Source of the DNA: Acinetobacter sp. WU_MDCI_Axc73
Lineage (GTDB): Bacteria > Pseudomonadota > Gammaproteobacteria > Pseudomonadales > Moraxellaceae
Direction: 5' to 3'
Assembly: GCF_025562455.1 (NCBI RefSeq)
Contig: NZ_JAHPRO010000003.1
Span: 62,001-126,000, forward strand
DNA length: 64,000 nucleotides
Part shown: positions 54,939-63,794 of the stretch, one piece after another
Numbering within the stretch: position 1 is the stretch's first letter
Layout of the letters: the number at the start of each line of letters is the position of its first letter
Program-made: the position numbers and the translations under genes
The notes under the pieces: generated by a model
Database searches by the model: none
Told to the model about the DNA's origin: nothing
What the model saw: only the letters and a program-made list of their open reading frames with translations

Positions 54939-55251
54939 TTTCTTGTTTATGATTTTTTATATACAAAAAGAATAGATTCACTTACTCAAAAGCTATTTAA
55001 ACCAAGCTTTTGTATCAATAGGTGAGGCTTTAGAGGCGTTTTGCTGCAAAGCCTATTCAATGTCTTTAACTCGCTTTAATGTGGGGGAGTGTGCAAATGG
55101 TGCGGTGTTTTGAAGACTCATCTTATTAAGAGATATGTTAAGAGATATGCAAACAAAATAACGCTGCACGATATTGTTTGAAAAACGCATTTTTGAAATG
55201 TTTAAGCTATTTAAATTTCACTTAAGATAAACATAATGATTGGAGATAGCC
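54939..55251. other. Gap before the SSADH gene, with possible relic and tandem repeat
   Basis: No intact gene. A 45-codon open frame without its own start (54976-55113; contains SIGEALEAFCCKAYS) could be a fragment of a lost gene; I cannot name it. A 12-base unit TTAAGAGATATG is repeated back to back (55126-55149). The SSADH promoter should lie in 55150-55240. Confidence 0.4.
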
Positions 55252-56622
55252 ATGAGTTATCAGTCAGTAAATCCCTTTAACGGTCAAATCCTTAAAACTT
55301 ATGAATTTCATGATCAGGCAAAAATTGATGAAAGTCTTGATCATGCTGAAAAGTTATTAAAATCAGACTGGTCCAGAAAAGACTTGGAAAAACGCCTAGC
55401 ATTACTTAAAAAAGTCGCAAGTAACTTAAGAGAAAATAAGGAAAAACTGGCACAACTTATGTCTACAGAAATGGGTAAGTTGATTAAACAGAGCCTCGGC
55501 GAAGTGGAGTTATGTGCCAATATTGCAGATTATTATGCACAAAATGCCGAGAAGTTTTTAAGTCCACAAAAGTATCCCACCGAAATAGGTGAAGCATGGG
55601 TTGAACATCATCCACTGGGTGTGATTATGGCAGTCGAACCATGGAATTTCCCTTTTTATCAACTTATGCGAGTATTTGCGCCGAACTGTGCAATTGGTAA
55701 TCCCGTCTTAGCTAAACATGCCAGTATCGTTCCGCAATGTGCAGAAGCCTTCGAAAAGATTATTCATGATTCAGGTGCCCCAGCAGGAGTATGGACTAAT
55801 CTATTTATTTCAACGGATCAGGTTGCTGATATCATTAAAGATCCACGTGTACAAGGTGTTGCCTTGACAGGTTCAGAAGGCGCTGGAAGTAGTGTTGCCG
55901 AACAGGCTGGGAAATATCTTAAAAAGTCGACATTAGAATTAGGTGGAAATGACGTTTTTATCGTATTGGATGATGCCGATTTGCAACGTGCGATTAAGGT
56001 CGGTTGTCAAGCACGTATTAATAATGCAGGGCAAGTATGCACCGCAGCTAAGCGTTTTATTTTGCATGAAAAAATTGCTGATCAATTTAAGCAAGGCATG
56101 ATCGATGCATTTAAAAACCTGAAAACAGGCGATCCACTGGATGAGTCGACAAGCTTAGGGCCTCTATCATCAGCTTCGGCAGCAGAAAACTTACATAAAC
56201 AGGTGGTCAAGGCTGTTGAAGCTGGAGCCACGTTGGTATTGGGTGGCAAACCTATTGAAGGAGCGGGGAACTTTTTTGAAGCGACTATTCTTGAAAATAT
56301 TCAGGAAAGTAATCCTGCTTGGTATGAAGAATTTTTTGGACCAGTCTCTCAACTTTATGTCGCTAAAGACGACGATGAGATTGTAAAAATTGCCAACCAA
56401 TCACATTATGGCCTAGGCGGTGCAATTCACTCTAAAGATATTGAGCGAGCAAAAAAACTAGCGTCTCGTGTTGAAACAGGCATGATCTGGATTAATAGTT
56501 TGACTCAAACTGCACCAGAGTTACCGTTCGGTGGTGTAAAACGGTCAGGTTATGGGCATGAACTTTCTGAGCTGGGTTTCAATGAGTTTGTACAAAAGAA
56601 ATTGGTGGTTATTCCTGCATAG
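55252..56622 (+). CDS. NAD-dependent succinate-semialdehyde dehydrogenase (Sad/YneI type)
   Basis: A 456-residue aldehyde dehydrogenase. Blocks: VEPWNFPFYQLMR, TGSEGAG, LELGGNDVFIVLDDADL (catalytic Glu in LELGG) and GQVCTAAKRF (catalytic Cys, about 263). The length and the YNE-type N-terminus fit E. coli Sad (462 residues) better than GabD. The ATG at 55252 has GGAG six bases upstream; the TTG at 55240 is not needed. It oxidises succinate semialdehyde to succinate in GABA catabolism (family knowledge). Confidence 0.88.
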   Translation: MSYQSVNPFNGQILKTYEFHDQAKIDESLDHAEKLLKSDWSRKDLEKRLALLKKVASNLRENKEKLAQLMSTEMGKLIKQSLGEVELCANIADYYAQNAEKFLSPQKYPTEIGEAWVEHHPLGVIMAVEPWNFPFYQLMRVFAPNCAIGNPVLAKHASIVPQCAEAFEKIIHDSGAPAGVWTNLFISTDQVADIIKDPRVQGVALTGSEGAGSSVAEQAGKYLKKSTLELGGNDVFIVLDDADLQRAIKVGCQARINNAGQVCTAAKRFILHEKIADQFKQGMIDAFKNLKTGDPLDESTSLGPLSSASAAENLHKQVVKAVEAGATLVLGGKPIEGAGNFFEATILENIQESNPAWYEEFFGPVSQLYVAKDDDEIVKIANQSHYGLGGAIHSKDIERAKKLASRVETGMIWINSLTQTAPELPFGGVKRSGYGHELSELGFNEFVQKKLVVIPA

Positions 56623-56631
56623 TATTCCAAC

Positions 56632-56668
56632 AAAAAGCCTGTCATGATTCTTCATGACAGGCTTTTTT
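56632..56668. terminator. Bidirectional terminator between SSADH and DASS transporter genes
   Basis: 15-base perfect stem (56633-56647 with 56652-56666), TTCT loop, T-run on the plus side and A-run on the minus side; serves both convergent genes. Confidence 0.92.
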
Positions 56669-56687
56669 AATGTAAAGAGCTGTAAAT

Positions 56688-58145
56688 TTACCAATAGCCC
56701 AGAAATTTCCACCAGATGCCACCAATAACGATGAAAATCAGAATATTGACTACACTCATGACAAAGCCAGCCTTCCACCATTCTCCCAAAGTGGTATAGC
56801 CAGACCCATAGATAATCGGTGAAGTGCCTGTTGCATAGTGTGTAAGTGTCATCATAATACTGGATGCAGCCGCCATAATCAGTGCAAACAGCATTGGAGG
56901 AGCACCAAGTGCAATCCCTGCTGTGTAAAAGGCAGCAAACATCGCAGTAATGTGTGCTGTGGTACTTGCAAACATATAATGCGCGTACATATACGTCAGT
57001 AAGAGTAATAAACTTGCCAATACCCAATTAAGCCCAAGATGCGCAATATGGGCTTCAAGAACCCCAGAGAACCATGTAATAAGACCTAACTTGTTTAAGT
57101 AGGTTGCCATCATCACTAAGGCAGCAAACCATGCGATGGTATCCCATGCACTTTTTTGAGTCAGGATATCCTCCCAAGTCAGAACCCCTGTTAAAAGTAA
57201 GAGGCTTAGACCAATAAAGGCGGTAGTCGTCGCATCAACTGACCACGCATCACCCAATATCATGGCTGGGATTCCGGCCCAAAGTAATAGCATGATGCCA
57301 AAAACACCTAACATGATGATCTCAGGTAAGGTCACTTTTCCCATTTCCTTCAGTCGTTCTTTTGCAAATTGTGCTGAATTTGGCGTTTGTTTAATTTCTG
57401 GTGGATACATCAGATAGATGATAATCGGCATCACAATGAGCGCAATGATTCCTGGAAGGATCATGGCAATCGCCCAAGTTGTCCAACTGAGGTAAATATG
57501 AGTATTGGTCGCTTTTGCAACCAGATCTACCACCAGTGGATTAGGTGCGGTTGCAGTAACAAACATGGCAGAAGTGATCGGATTAGCATGATAATTGACC
57601 AAAGCCAGATATTTCCCCATACGACCTTCAGTGCCTTTGGCGGGATCTGAATCATAACTGGTCGCAATGGCGCGAACAATCGGATGGATAATTCCTCCGC
57701 CACGTGCGGTATTACTTGGAGTAACAGGAGCTAGAATTAATTCCGACAACACCATGCTATAGCCAATACCAATGGTTCGTTTACCCCATACTGCAATAAA
57801 TAAATAACCTAAACGCGCGCCAAGCCCTGTTTTTTGAAGCCCTTTGGAGATCATGATCGATACTCCAATCAGCCAGATAAGGGGGTTGGCAAAACTACTT
57901 AAAGCATCTTTGATGGCTTCACTGGGTTTTGGATTGGTAACGCCTGTAACGGCAACTAGGGTAATGGCAATCATCGCAATTGCCCCAATCGGAAGTGCCT
58001 TTCCAATAATGGCAGCAATTACGCCTACAAACATGGCCAATAAATGCCAAGCTTCAGGGGTTACTCCTTGTGGGACGGGGATAATAAACCAGATAATGAG
58101 TGTTAATGCACAGGATATAGCTGCAGGAATTGGTTTAAAGCCCAT
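56688..58145 (-). CDS. DASS-family dicarboxylate/citrate transporter
   Basis: A 485-residue inner-membrane protein with about 12 hydrophobic segments, of the SLC13/CitT group. Characteristic SNTARGGGIIHPIVRAI and TLTHYATGTSPIIYGSGYTTLGEWW segments resemble the CitT/TtdT branch that exchanges di- or tricarboxylates. The substrate cannot be set from sequence alone. It starts at an ATG 240 bp from the divergent channel gene. Confidence 0.9.
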   Translation of the reverse strand: MGFKPIPAAISCALTLIIWFIIPVPQGVTPEAWHLLAMFVGVIAAIIGKALPIGAIAMIAITLVAVTGVTNPKPSEAIKDALSSFANPLIWLIGVSIMISKGLQKTGLGARLGYLFIAVWGKRTIGIGYSMVLSELILAPVTPSNTARGGGIIHPIVRAIATSYDSDPAKGTEGRMGKYLALVNYHANPITSAMFVTATAPNPLVVDLVAKATNTHIYLSWTTWAIAMILPGIIALIVMPIIIYLMYPPEIKQTPNSAQFAKERLKEMGKVTLPEIIMLGVFGIMLLLWAGIPAMILGDAWSVDATTTAFIGLSLLLLTGVLTWEDILTQKSAWDTIAWFAALVMMATYLNKLGLITWFSGVLEAHIAHLGLNWVLASLLLLLTYMYAHYMFASTTAHITAMFAAFYTAGIALGAPPMLFALIMAAASSIMMTLTHYATGTSPIIYGSGYTTLGEWWKAGFVMSVVNILIFIVIGGIWWKFLGYW

Positions 58146-58384
58146 AAAAACCGCCTTATTATGTATAGATTAACGTTATAATTTATATAGTTAGTATTGT
58201 TGAACTGCGCGCCAACGCATTCGAGTTTATGATTTTATTATGAAAGAGTCTTGCTCTATTACCAAATAAATAATTGTTGCCTGTCTGTTAATGCTTTCTC
58301 GCTATGAGATTGCTAACAGCTGACACAAATATAGTGAGCATGCTAAATTGTGCCGAGTATTGAGCATAATTATAAGTTTTATTT

Positions 58385-59374
58385 ATGGTGACTAAATTTT
58401 CCTTACATCATTTACGCCGTTTTGTTTTTAATAATTTACAGAATCATGAGTATGAGAGTCACTTAAGTCGCATACTGAATTTCTTTTTAATTTTTTTGAT
58501 TGTTGCAAATGTTCTAGCAGTCATGTTGGAATCGATTGATTCCATTTATTTTGCTTACAAAAAGCTTTTCGATGTATTTGAAACAGCCTCCATTGCTCTA
58601 TTTACGGTTGAATATTTATTGCGTTTGTGGAGTATTGCAGAAGAGCATCCAGATCAACCTGCATGGAAAACACGATTGCAATGGTTTAGCAGCGGTGGTG
58701 CAATCATTGATTTATTGGCGATTTTACCCGCATATCTCAACTTTATAGTCCCAATTGATCTACGCTTTTTGAGAATTTTAAGATTACTGCGACTGTTAAA
58801 ATTGACACGATATTTCGTTTCACTCCAGATTTTACTTGCGGTTATTGAGCGTGAAAAAGGTTCATTTCAGGCAGTTGTATTTATTTTACTCATTATGATT
58901 GTGATGGCTGCTGGAGGTATATATGTAGTTGAAAATAAAGCACAGCCTGGAGTATTTAGCTCTATTCCCGAGGCTATGTGGTGGGCAGTTGTTACGCTGA
59001 CTACAGTAGGCTATGGCGATGTGACTCCTGTCACGAATATTGGCAAATTATTGGGGGCTGTGATTACGATTTTAGGTGTTGGTTTGGCTGCATTACCAGC
59101 AGGTATTTTGGCGACCGGTCTTGCAAATGAATTAAGTTTACGTAATCAAAAACTTGCTCAGGAATTTAGAAATTTGCTGATTTCAAATCAAATAGACTAT
59201 CTAAATGAAACGAAGGAAATCGAACGAATCCGTAAACGGATAGGCTTAAGCAAAGAGCAAACCCATGAAGTCATTATGCAGTTGATTCGTGAAAAAGATA
59301 TGGAAGAGCAGGAACAAAAAAAGAAAGCATTTAAATATTGTCCACATTGCGGTGAAAAATTGCCAAAGGCATGA
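58385..59374 (+). CDS. Voltage-gated-type potassium channel
   Basis: A 329-residue ion channel. S1-S4 occupy about 30-150, with an arginine-repeat S4 (RFLRILRLLRLLKLTRYF). The pore helix and selectivity filter are AVVTLTTVGYGDV, followed by S6 with GVGLAALPAGILATG. The C-terminal cytoplasmic tail ends KYCPHCGEKLPKA, half of a zinc-ribbon (one CxxC), suggesting a metal- or assembly-related tail. Role: K+ conductance/membrane-potential control (family knowledge). Confidence 0.92.
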   Translation: MVTKFSLHHLRRFVFNNLQNHEYESHLSRILNFFLIFLIVANVLAVMLESIDSIYFAYKKLFDVFETASIALFTVEYLLRLWSIAEEHPDQPAWKTRLQWFSSGGAIIDLLAILPAYLNFIVPIDLRFLRILRLLRLLKLTRYFVSLQILLAVIEREKGSFQAVVFILLIMIVMAAGGIYVVENKAQPGVFSSIPEAMWWAVVTLTTVGYGDVTPVTNIGKLLGAVITILGVGLAALPAGILATGLANELSLRNQKLAQEFRNLLISNQIDYLNETKEIERIRKRIGLSKEQTHEVIMQLIREKDMEEQEQKKKAFKYCPHCGEKLPKA

Positions 59375-59398
59375 GATCACTCAAATTGACCTCATGCC
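59368..59398. terminator. Possible bidirectional terminator between the K+ channel and MFS genes
   Basis: 8-base perfect arms (59368-59375 with 59391-59398), 15-base loop, overlapping the channel stop codon; flanks are A/T-rich. Confidence 0.4.
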
Positions 59399-59405
59399 AA
59401 AGATT

Positions 59406-60608
59406 TTATTTCTTATATTTTTCTACAGCAAAGGCGATCAATAAGATTGCTAATCCACCAAGACTTAAAACAAAGCCCACCCAGATAGGTGCGATCCAGC
59501 CCATCTGATGACTTAAGACCCATCCACCCAGAAAAGCACCTAACGCATTTGCCAAATTAAAAGCTGAATGGTTGAGAGATGCCGCCAAACCTTGGGCCTC
59601 GCCAGCAACATCCATTAAGCGCATTTGTAAAGTTCCGCCTAAACCCATGACCGTGAGTCCAATCAAAAACAAGGCAAAAATCGCAGTATAAAGCTGACTC
59701 ATCATAAAACTGGCTAAAACAAAAGCAAGTGCCGAACTAATAAGCACAGCTACAATGGTTTTATTTAAATTTCGATCGGCCAGCCAACCCGCCAACAATC
59801 CTCCAATGACCATACCTACGCCCCAGATGGCTAAAGCAATGGGAACAATATCGATACTTACATGGGTATATTCAGTCAAAATAGGTGAAACATAACTATA
59901 TACCGAAAACATGCCACCAAAACCAATTGCACCCACAGCAAGCGTGAGCCACATATTGATATTTTTCAATCCTGCCAATTCAGTTTTAATACTGGCTGTT
60001 GAATGTACGGGTATTTGAGGTACAAAAACGGCAATGGCAAGTAAGGTAACAAATGCAATGATTGAGGAAAATTCAAAGCCTGAACGCCAGCCAAACTGTT
60101 GACCTAGCCATGTCGCCAAGGGAACGCCTAAAACTGTCGCAATGGTTAACCCCATCATCATCTGTGCAACAGCAGAAGCTCGTTTCTTGGGGCCAGCCAG
60201 TTCTGCGGCAACCAATGCGCCTACACCAAAATAAGCGCCGTGTGGAAATCCTGCAATAAATCGTGAAAGTAAAACAGTTTCAGGTGTATGAGCCAAAGCA
60301 GTTAGAGCATTGGCAATGCCATAAAACAACATCAGACCGAGTAATAATGACTTACGTGGAATACGTGCAGCTAAAATGGCAATAACAGGAGCGCCAATTA
60401 CTACGCCGAGTGCATAAGCGCTGATAAAATGCCCAGCATCAGGAACACTAATCTTTAAATCGCTAGCGATTTCCTGAATTAGCCCCATCGCAACAAATTC
60501 AGTTGTTCCGATACAAAAGCCACCAGTCGCTAATGCTAAAATAACCCAAAATAATGAATATTGTCTGGGTGAACCCGAAGCAATGGATGTATTTGATTTA
60601 AATGACAT
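59406..60608 (-). CDS. MFS transporter (AraJ/YdhP-type)
   Basis: A 400-residue 12-helix transporter. The start FWVILALATGGFCIGTTEFVAMGL and GAPVIAILAARIPRKSLLLG (motif A region) place it in the DHA1 sugar-efflux/AraJ-YdhP group. Substrate unknown; members export sugars or drugs. Convergent with the channel gene. Confidence 0.88.
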   Translation of the reverse strand: MSFKSNTSIASGSPRQYSLFWVILALATGGFCIGTTEFVAMGLIQEIASDLKISVPDAGHFISAYALGVVIGAPVIAILAARIPRKSLLLGLMLFYGIANALTALAHTPETVLLSRFIAGFPHGAYFGVGALVAAELAGPKKRASAVAQMMMGLTIATVLGVPLATWLGQQFGWRSGFEFSSIIAFVTLLAIAVFVPQIPVHSTASIKTELAGLKNINMWLTLAVGAIGFGGMFSVYSYVSPILTEYTHVSIDIVPIALAIWGVGMVIGGLLAGWLADRNLNKTIVAVLISSALAFVLASFMMSQLYTAIFALFLIGLTVMGLGGTLQMRLMDVAGEAQGLAASLNHSAFNLANALGAFLGGWVLSHQMGWIAPIWVGFVLSLGGLAILLIAFAVEKYKK

Positions 60609-60805
60609 AAAAAAATGAGAGTAATGGGAGAGTAATCAAGAAATAATTATAGTTGAAAGAGATCATAATAGTTAACTAATTTACTCGGTATTAAAGATTT
60701 TTAACATCTTTACCGCGATAAATAATGATTGAAAAAAGTTATATACAATATATATTTACATGCTGCATTACGGGGTTTAATGCAGTGATGAAGTGAATCA
60801 AAATA

Positions 60806-61255
60806 ATGAGTATGACGATGTTAAAAAAATGTATGGTTGTGGGGTTGGTCGTGTCTTTATTGACAAGTACGGGTTGTGCTGTAGTCATGGCAAGTAATCA
60901 ACCTAGTAAGAAAAATCTAAGTGTTCTAAATTCAGGTATTTCACGTAATCATGTGATAGCTGAGTTTGGTGCTCCTGTTGCAACTGAATATAAAGATGGT
61001 CAACGTGTTGAAATTTACACTTTCCAACAAGGTTATTCCAAAGCAAATAAAACCAGTCGTGTGATTTGGCATGGCTTAGCAGATGTTGCTTCGATTGGTT
61101 TGTGGGAGGTGATTGGAACGCCAGCAGAATCGTATTTTGATGGAAAAAAACTTTCTTATCAGGTGATATTTGATCAAAACGATAATGTTGTAAGTCATCA
61201 GTTGCTTTCAATGGTTGCCCAATCACAAACTCAAGCTAATGATGTTGCGCAATAA
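60806..61255 (+). CDS. BamE/SmpA-like lipoprotein
   Basis: A 149-residue lipoprotein, signal to lipobox LTSTGC (Cys24). The mature part has the OmlA/SmpA-type fold signals: SRNHVIAEFGAPVATEYKDGQ, then YTFQQG and LSYQVIFDQNDNVVSHQ. A function in the outer-membrane assembly machinery is possible but the main BamE of the cell is probably elsewhere. RBS is poor. Monocistronic. Confidence 0.75.
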   Translation: MSMTMLKKCMVVGLVVSLLTSTGCAVVMASNQPSKKNLSVLNSGISRNHVIAEFGAPVATEYKDGQRVEIYTFQQGYSKANKTSRVIWHGLADVASIGLWEVIGTPAESYFDGKKLSYQVIFDQNDNVVSHQLLSMVAQSQTQANDVAQ

Positions 61256-61297
61256 CTTCATGGTTAATTTGATAAATCAATCATTTTGATAAAAAAG

Positions 61298-61321
61298 CTC
61301 TAGGTCAACATTGACCTAGAG
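61298..61321 (+). terminator. Possible terminator after the lipoprotein gene
   Basis: 10-base stem CTCTAGGTCA/TGACCTAGAG around an ACAT loop, about 45 bases after the stop. No T-run follows directly (GTGTCTGGAGTTTT), so it may instead be another structured or binding site. Confidence 0.4.
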
Positions 61322-61466
61322 TGTCTGGAGTTTTGGGTTATAATTTTTTATATTTATTATTTTTAAGACATTGATTTTTTTTGTATTTTAATCAAAATTA
61401 GCATTTAAGTTTTTTGACCTATCAAAATATGATTGGAAAATTGGTTTGTTTTCAAGTCCTATAACA

Positions 61467-61555
61467 TGAGTCATATTCATGTCGTAAATGAATAATGAAA
61501 TAAAATTTATCTTGAAAAAAGCTAATAAATTTCATGATATAATGAATAATATTCA
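61467..61555. promoter_or_regulatory. MetR boxes upstream of metR
   Basis: TGAATAATATTCA (61543-61555) is an exact TGAA-N5-TTCA MetR site. TGAGTCATATTCA (61467-61479) is a one-base variant. They lie 22 and about 98 bases before the metR ATG, so autoregulation is likely. Confidence 0.6.
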
Positions 61556-61576
61556 TTTTTGTCTTGATTCGACTTT

Positions 61577-62497
61577 ATGCTTGAAATTCGTCATCTTAAA
61601 ACGCTTCTGGCTTTACGTGAGCATGGTTCACTGGTCGCTGCGGCAAACGATTTGTGTCTAACACCTTCAGCAATTTCACATCAACTGAAAGAACTTGACC
61701 ACTGGTATGGGGTCGAAGTAGTCAATCGTCGCAGTCGACCTGTAACCTTTTCAAATGTGGGACAACGCTTATTAAAACTTGCAGATGATGTATTGCCACA
61801 AATTCAAATTGCACAAAGTGATATTACTCGTATTGTGCATGGGCAGACAGGACGCATTATTTTTTCATCTGAGTGCCACAGTTGTTTTGATTGGTTGATG
61901 CCATTGTTAAATCAATATCGTCAACAATATCCTGATGTTGATCTAGATTTTGCTTCGGGTTTTGAAGCCAATCCACATGAACTTTTGCAAACTGGTGAAT
62001 TTGATTTACTTATTACCGCAGATCCGATCGCACTTAAAGGGATTGAATATTTTCCTATTTTTGAATATGAATCACGTTTGGTGTTATCCAATACGCATCC
62101 TTTGGTGCGTAGCGAAAAAATTACGATACAAAATTTAGCTGAAGAAACGTTGATCACATATCCTGTTGACAAGCATCGTCTGGATATTATGGCGCATTTA
62201 TTTCTTCCTGCAAATATTCAGCCTAAAGCTATCCGTACCACCGATTTAACTCAAATGCTTATTCAACTGGTAGCCAGTGGGCGTGGTATTTCAGCTTTGC
62301 CTGATTGGGTGGTAAATGAATATGAACAAAAGGGTTGGGTGACAAGTCGCCGTTTGAATTGTGTTTCACCGCAAGGGTTGCGCCGTACTTTATATGCGGG
62401 TTATCGAACCGATGAGAAAGAAAAAAGTTATTTTGAAGGTTTCTTGAAACAGTTGGAAAAATTTTCTCAAAAAAGAATGAATTATTATTCAGCATGA
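61577..62497 (+). CDS. metR: LysR-family transcriptional regulator MetR
   Basis: A 306-residue regulator: N-terminal helix-turn-helix (LLALREHGSLVAAANDLCLTP) and a substrate-binding co-inducer domain. Characteristic MetR features are ECHSCFDWLMPLL, ETLITYPV and SALPDWVVNEYE, which closely follow E. coli MetR. The co-inducer is homocysteine in E. coli. The upstream MetR boxes support the assignment. No met gene lies next to it, so its other targets are elsewhere. Confidence 0.92.
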   Translation: MLEIRHLKTLLALREHGSLVAAANDLCLTPSAISHQLKELDHWYGVEVVNRRSRPVTFSNVGQRLLKLADDVLPQIQIAQSDITRIVHGQTGRIIFSSECHSCFDWLMPLLNQYRQQYPDVDLDFASGFEANPHELLQTGEFDLLITADPIALKGIEYFPIFEYESRLVLSNTHPLVRSEKITIQNLAEETLITYPVDKHRLDIMAHLFLPANIQPKAIRTTDLTQMLIQLVASGRGISALPDWVVNEYEQKGWVTSRRLNCVSPQGLRRTLYAGYRTDEKEKSYFEGFLKQLEKFSQKRMNYYSA

Positions 62498-62774
62498 TCA
62501 TAAGGCATCCTTCATAAACCCTCTTTATTTTTCCCTCACAGGAAGAAATAAAGGGGGGGTGGAAGGACGCCTATCTTATTTCTAATGAAAAGTCTTAGAC
62601 ATGATTTAAATTGTAGGTTATCCGACCAATTTATCAAAATACTCATTTTTGAGCGTATAAATCTGTTTATTTTCTATGCATTTTTTATGATAAGTCGTAA
62701 AATTACTTACTATCACTTCCTTATTATTTTAATAGCTAAAAAGTCATCATTTTAAATACGGGTTAGGGGTAAGA
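62498..62774. other. Intergenic region with a long hairpin
   Basis: CCCTCTTTATTT and AAATAAAGGGGG, with inner TTCC/GGAA pairs, form a roughly 17-pair hairpin (62519-62558; one G-U pair, one A bulge). It is followed by TGGAAGGACG rather than T, so a terminator role for metR is possible but not clear. No gene seen. The diguanylate cyclase promoter should lie in 62650-62760. Confidence 0.45.
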
Positions 62775-63776
62775 ATGTCAGGTAAATTTCAACCGACAGT
62801 CGAACAATTACTTTCTGTGATCAAGACGCAGACTGAAATTGTAAAATTAGGGCTAGATTTAGATGCAGTGATGACAGTGGTTGCCCAAGAGTCAAAGAAC
62901 ATTATTGACGCTGATGGAGCAATTATTGAACTTTTGGAAGCCAATGAAATGGTGGTTCATTCAGTATCTGATGATAATTTAAATCTACTAGGTCATCGCA
63001 TAAAAGTTAAAAATACGCTTTCGGGACTCTGTATTGAGAAAAAAGAAATCTTATATAGTTCAGATACTGAGACAGATCCAAGAGTGGACATATTTGCCTG
63101 TCGTTATGTAGGACTTCGTTCAATGGCGGTGGTTCCACTGATTCATTGTGAAGAACCTTTAGGCGTTTTAAAAATTTATTCAAAAAAAGTAGCTGCTTTT
63201 TCAGAAGGAGACTTAAAACTACTTGAGCTTATGTCTGAGCTGATTGCAGCCGCTATGTATCATGCAACACGATTTGGTACACAAGAACTCTATCGTATGG
63301 CGACTCAGGATGTGCTCACCGAGCTTTCCAATCGAAGTCAGTTTTTAGATCATTTCAGAAGATGCCTTGCATCAACAGAATCCACTCAGAATTATTTTGC
63401 TTTGTTAATGATTGATATGGATGGTTTGAAAAAAATTAATGATCAGCATGGACATCGAGTTGGTGATGCTGCATTAAAAGAATTTGCCCGAAGATTAAAA
63501 ATGGTGATTCGTGTTCAAGATCATCTAGCTCGTATTGGAGGAGATGAGTTCGCCATTATTCTGACTCAATTATCGGATCCTCAACTAAGTTTGAACGTGG
63601 TTGAGCGAATTAATGCTATTTGTGATCAAGAGTTTATCTTTGAAAACAAAAACTTGAGTATTCGAGCCAGTACAGGTGTTGCAATTTATCCAACCCATGC
63701 AGACAGCGTTGAACAATTGTTTGAATATGCAGATCAGCAAATGTATTTATCAAAACGATTAAAAAAACAGACTTAA
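62775..63776 (+). CDS. Diguanylate cyclase with GAF sensor
   Basis: A 333-residue signalling enzyme making c-di-GMP. Residues 20-165 form a GAF domain (ADGAIIELLEANEMVV, then LSGLCIEKKEI, then SMAVVPLIHCEEPLGVLKIYS). Residues 175-330 form a GGDEF domain with an intact active site (LARIGGDEFAIIL), plus LMIDMDGLKKINDQHGHRVGD. It therefore should be active, in contrast to the FimX-like protein at 7805-9937, which lacks a GGDEF motif. Sensor ligand unknown. RBS weak (GGGTTAGGGGT). It may supply signal to the PilZ/FimX-like receptors (inference). Confidence 0.93.
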   Translation: MSGKFQPTVEQLLSVIKTQTEIVKLGLDLDAVMTVVAQESKNIIDADGAIIELLEANEMVVHSVSDDNLNLLGHRIKVKNTLSGLCIEKKEILYSSDTETDPRVDIFACRYVGLRSMAVVPLIHCEEPLGVLKIYSKKVAAFSEGDLKLLELMSELIAAAMYHATRFGTQELYRMATQDVLTELSNRSQFLDHFRRCLASTESTQNYFALLMIDMDGLKKINDQHGHRVGDAALKEFARRLKMVIRVQDHLARIGGDEFAIILTQLSDPQLSLNVVERINAICDQEFIFENKNLSIRASTGVAIYPTHADSVEQLFEYADQQMYLSKRLKKQT

Positions 63777-63794
63777 GTGGTTTTAATCGATTGA

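Noticed and set aside
56545..57027. 160-codon minus-strand frame overlapping the SSADH end and the DASS transporter
   Set aside because: Out-of-frame shadow of the transporter, rich in Cys/Tyr/His, with no family resemblance.
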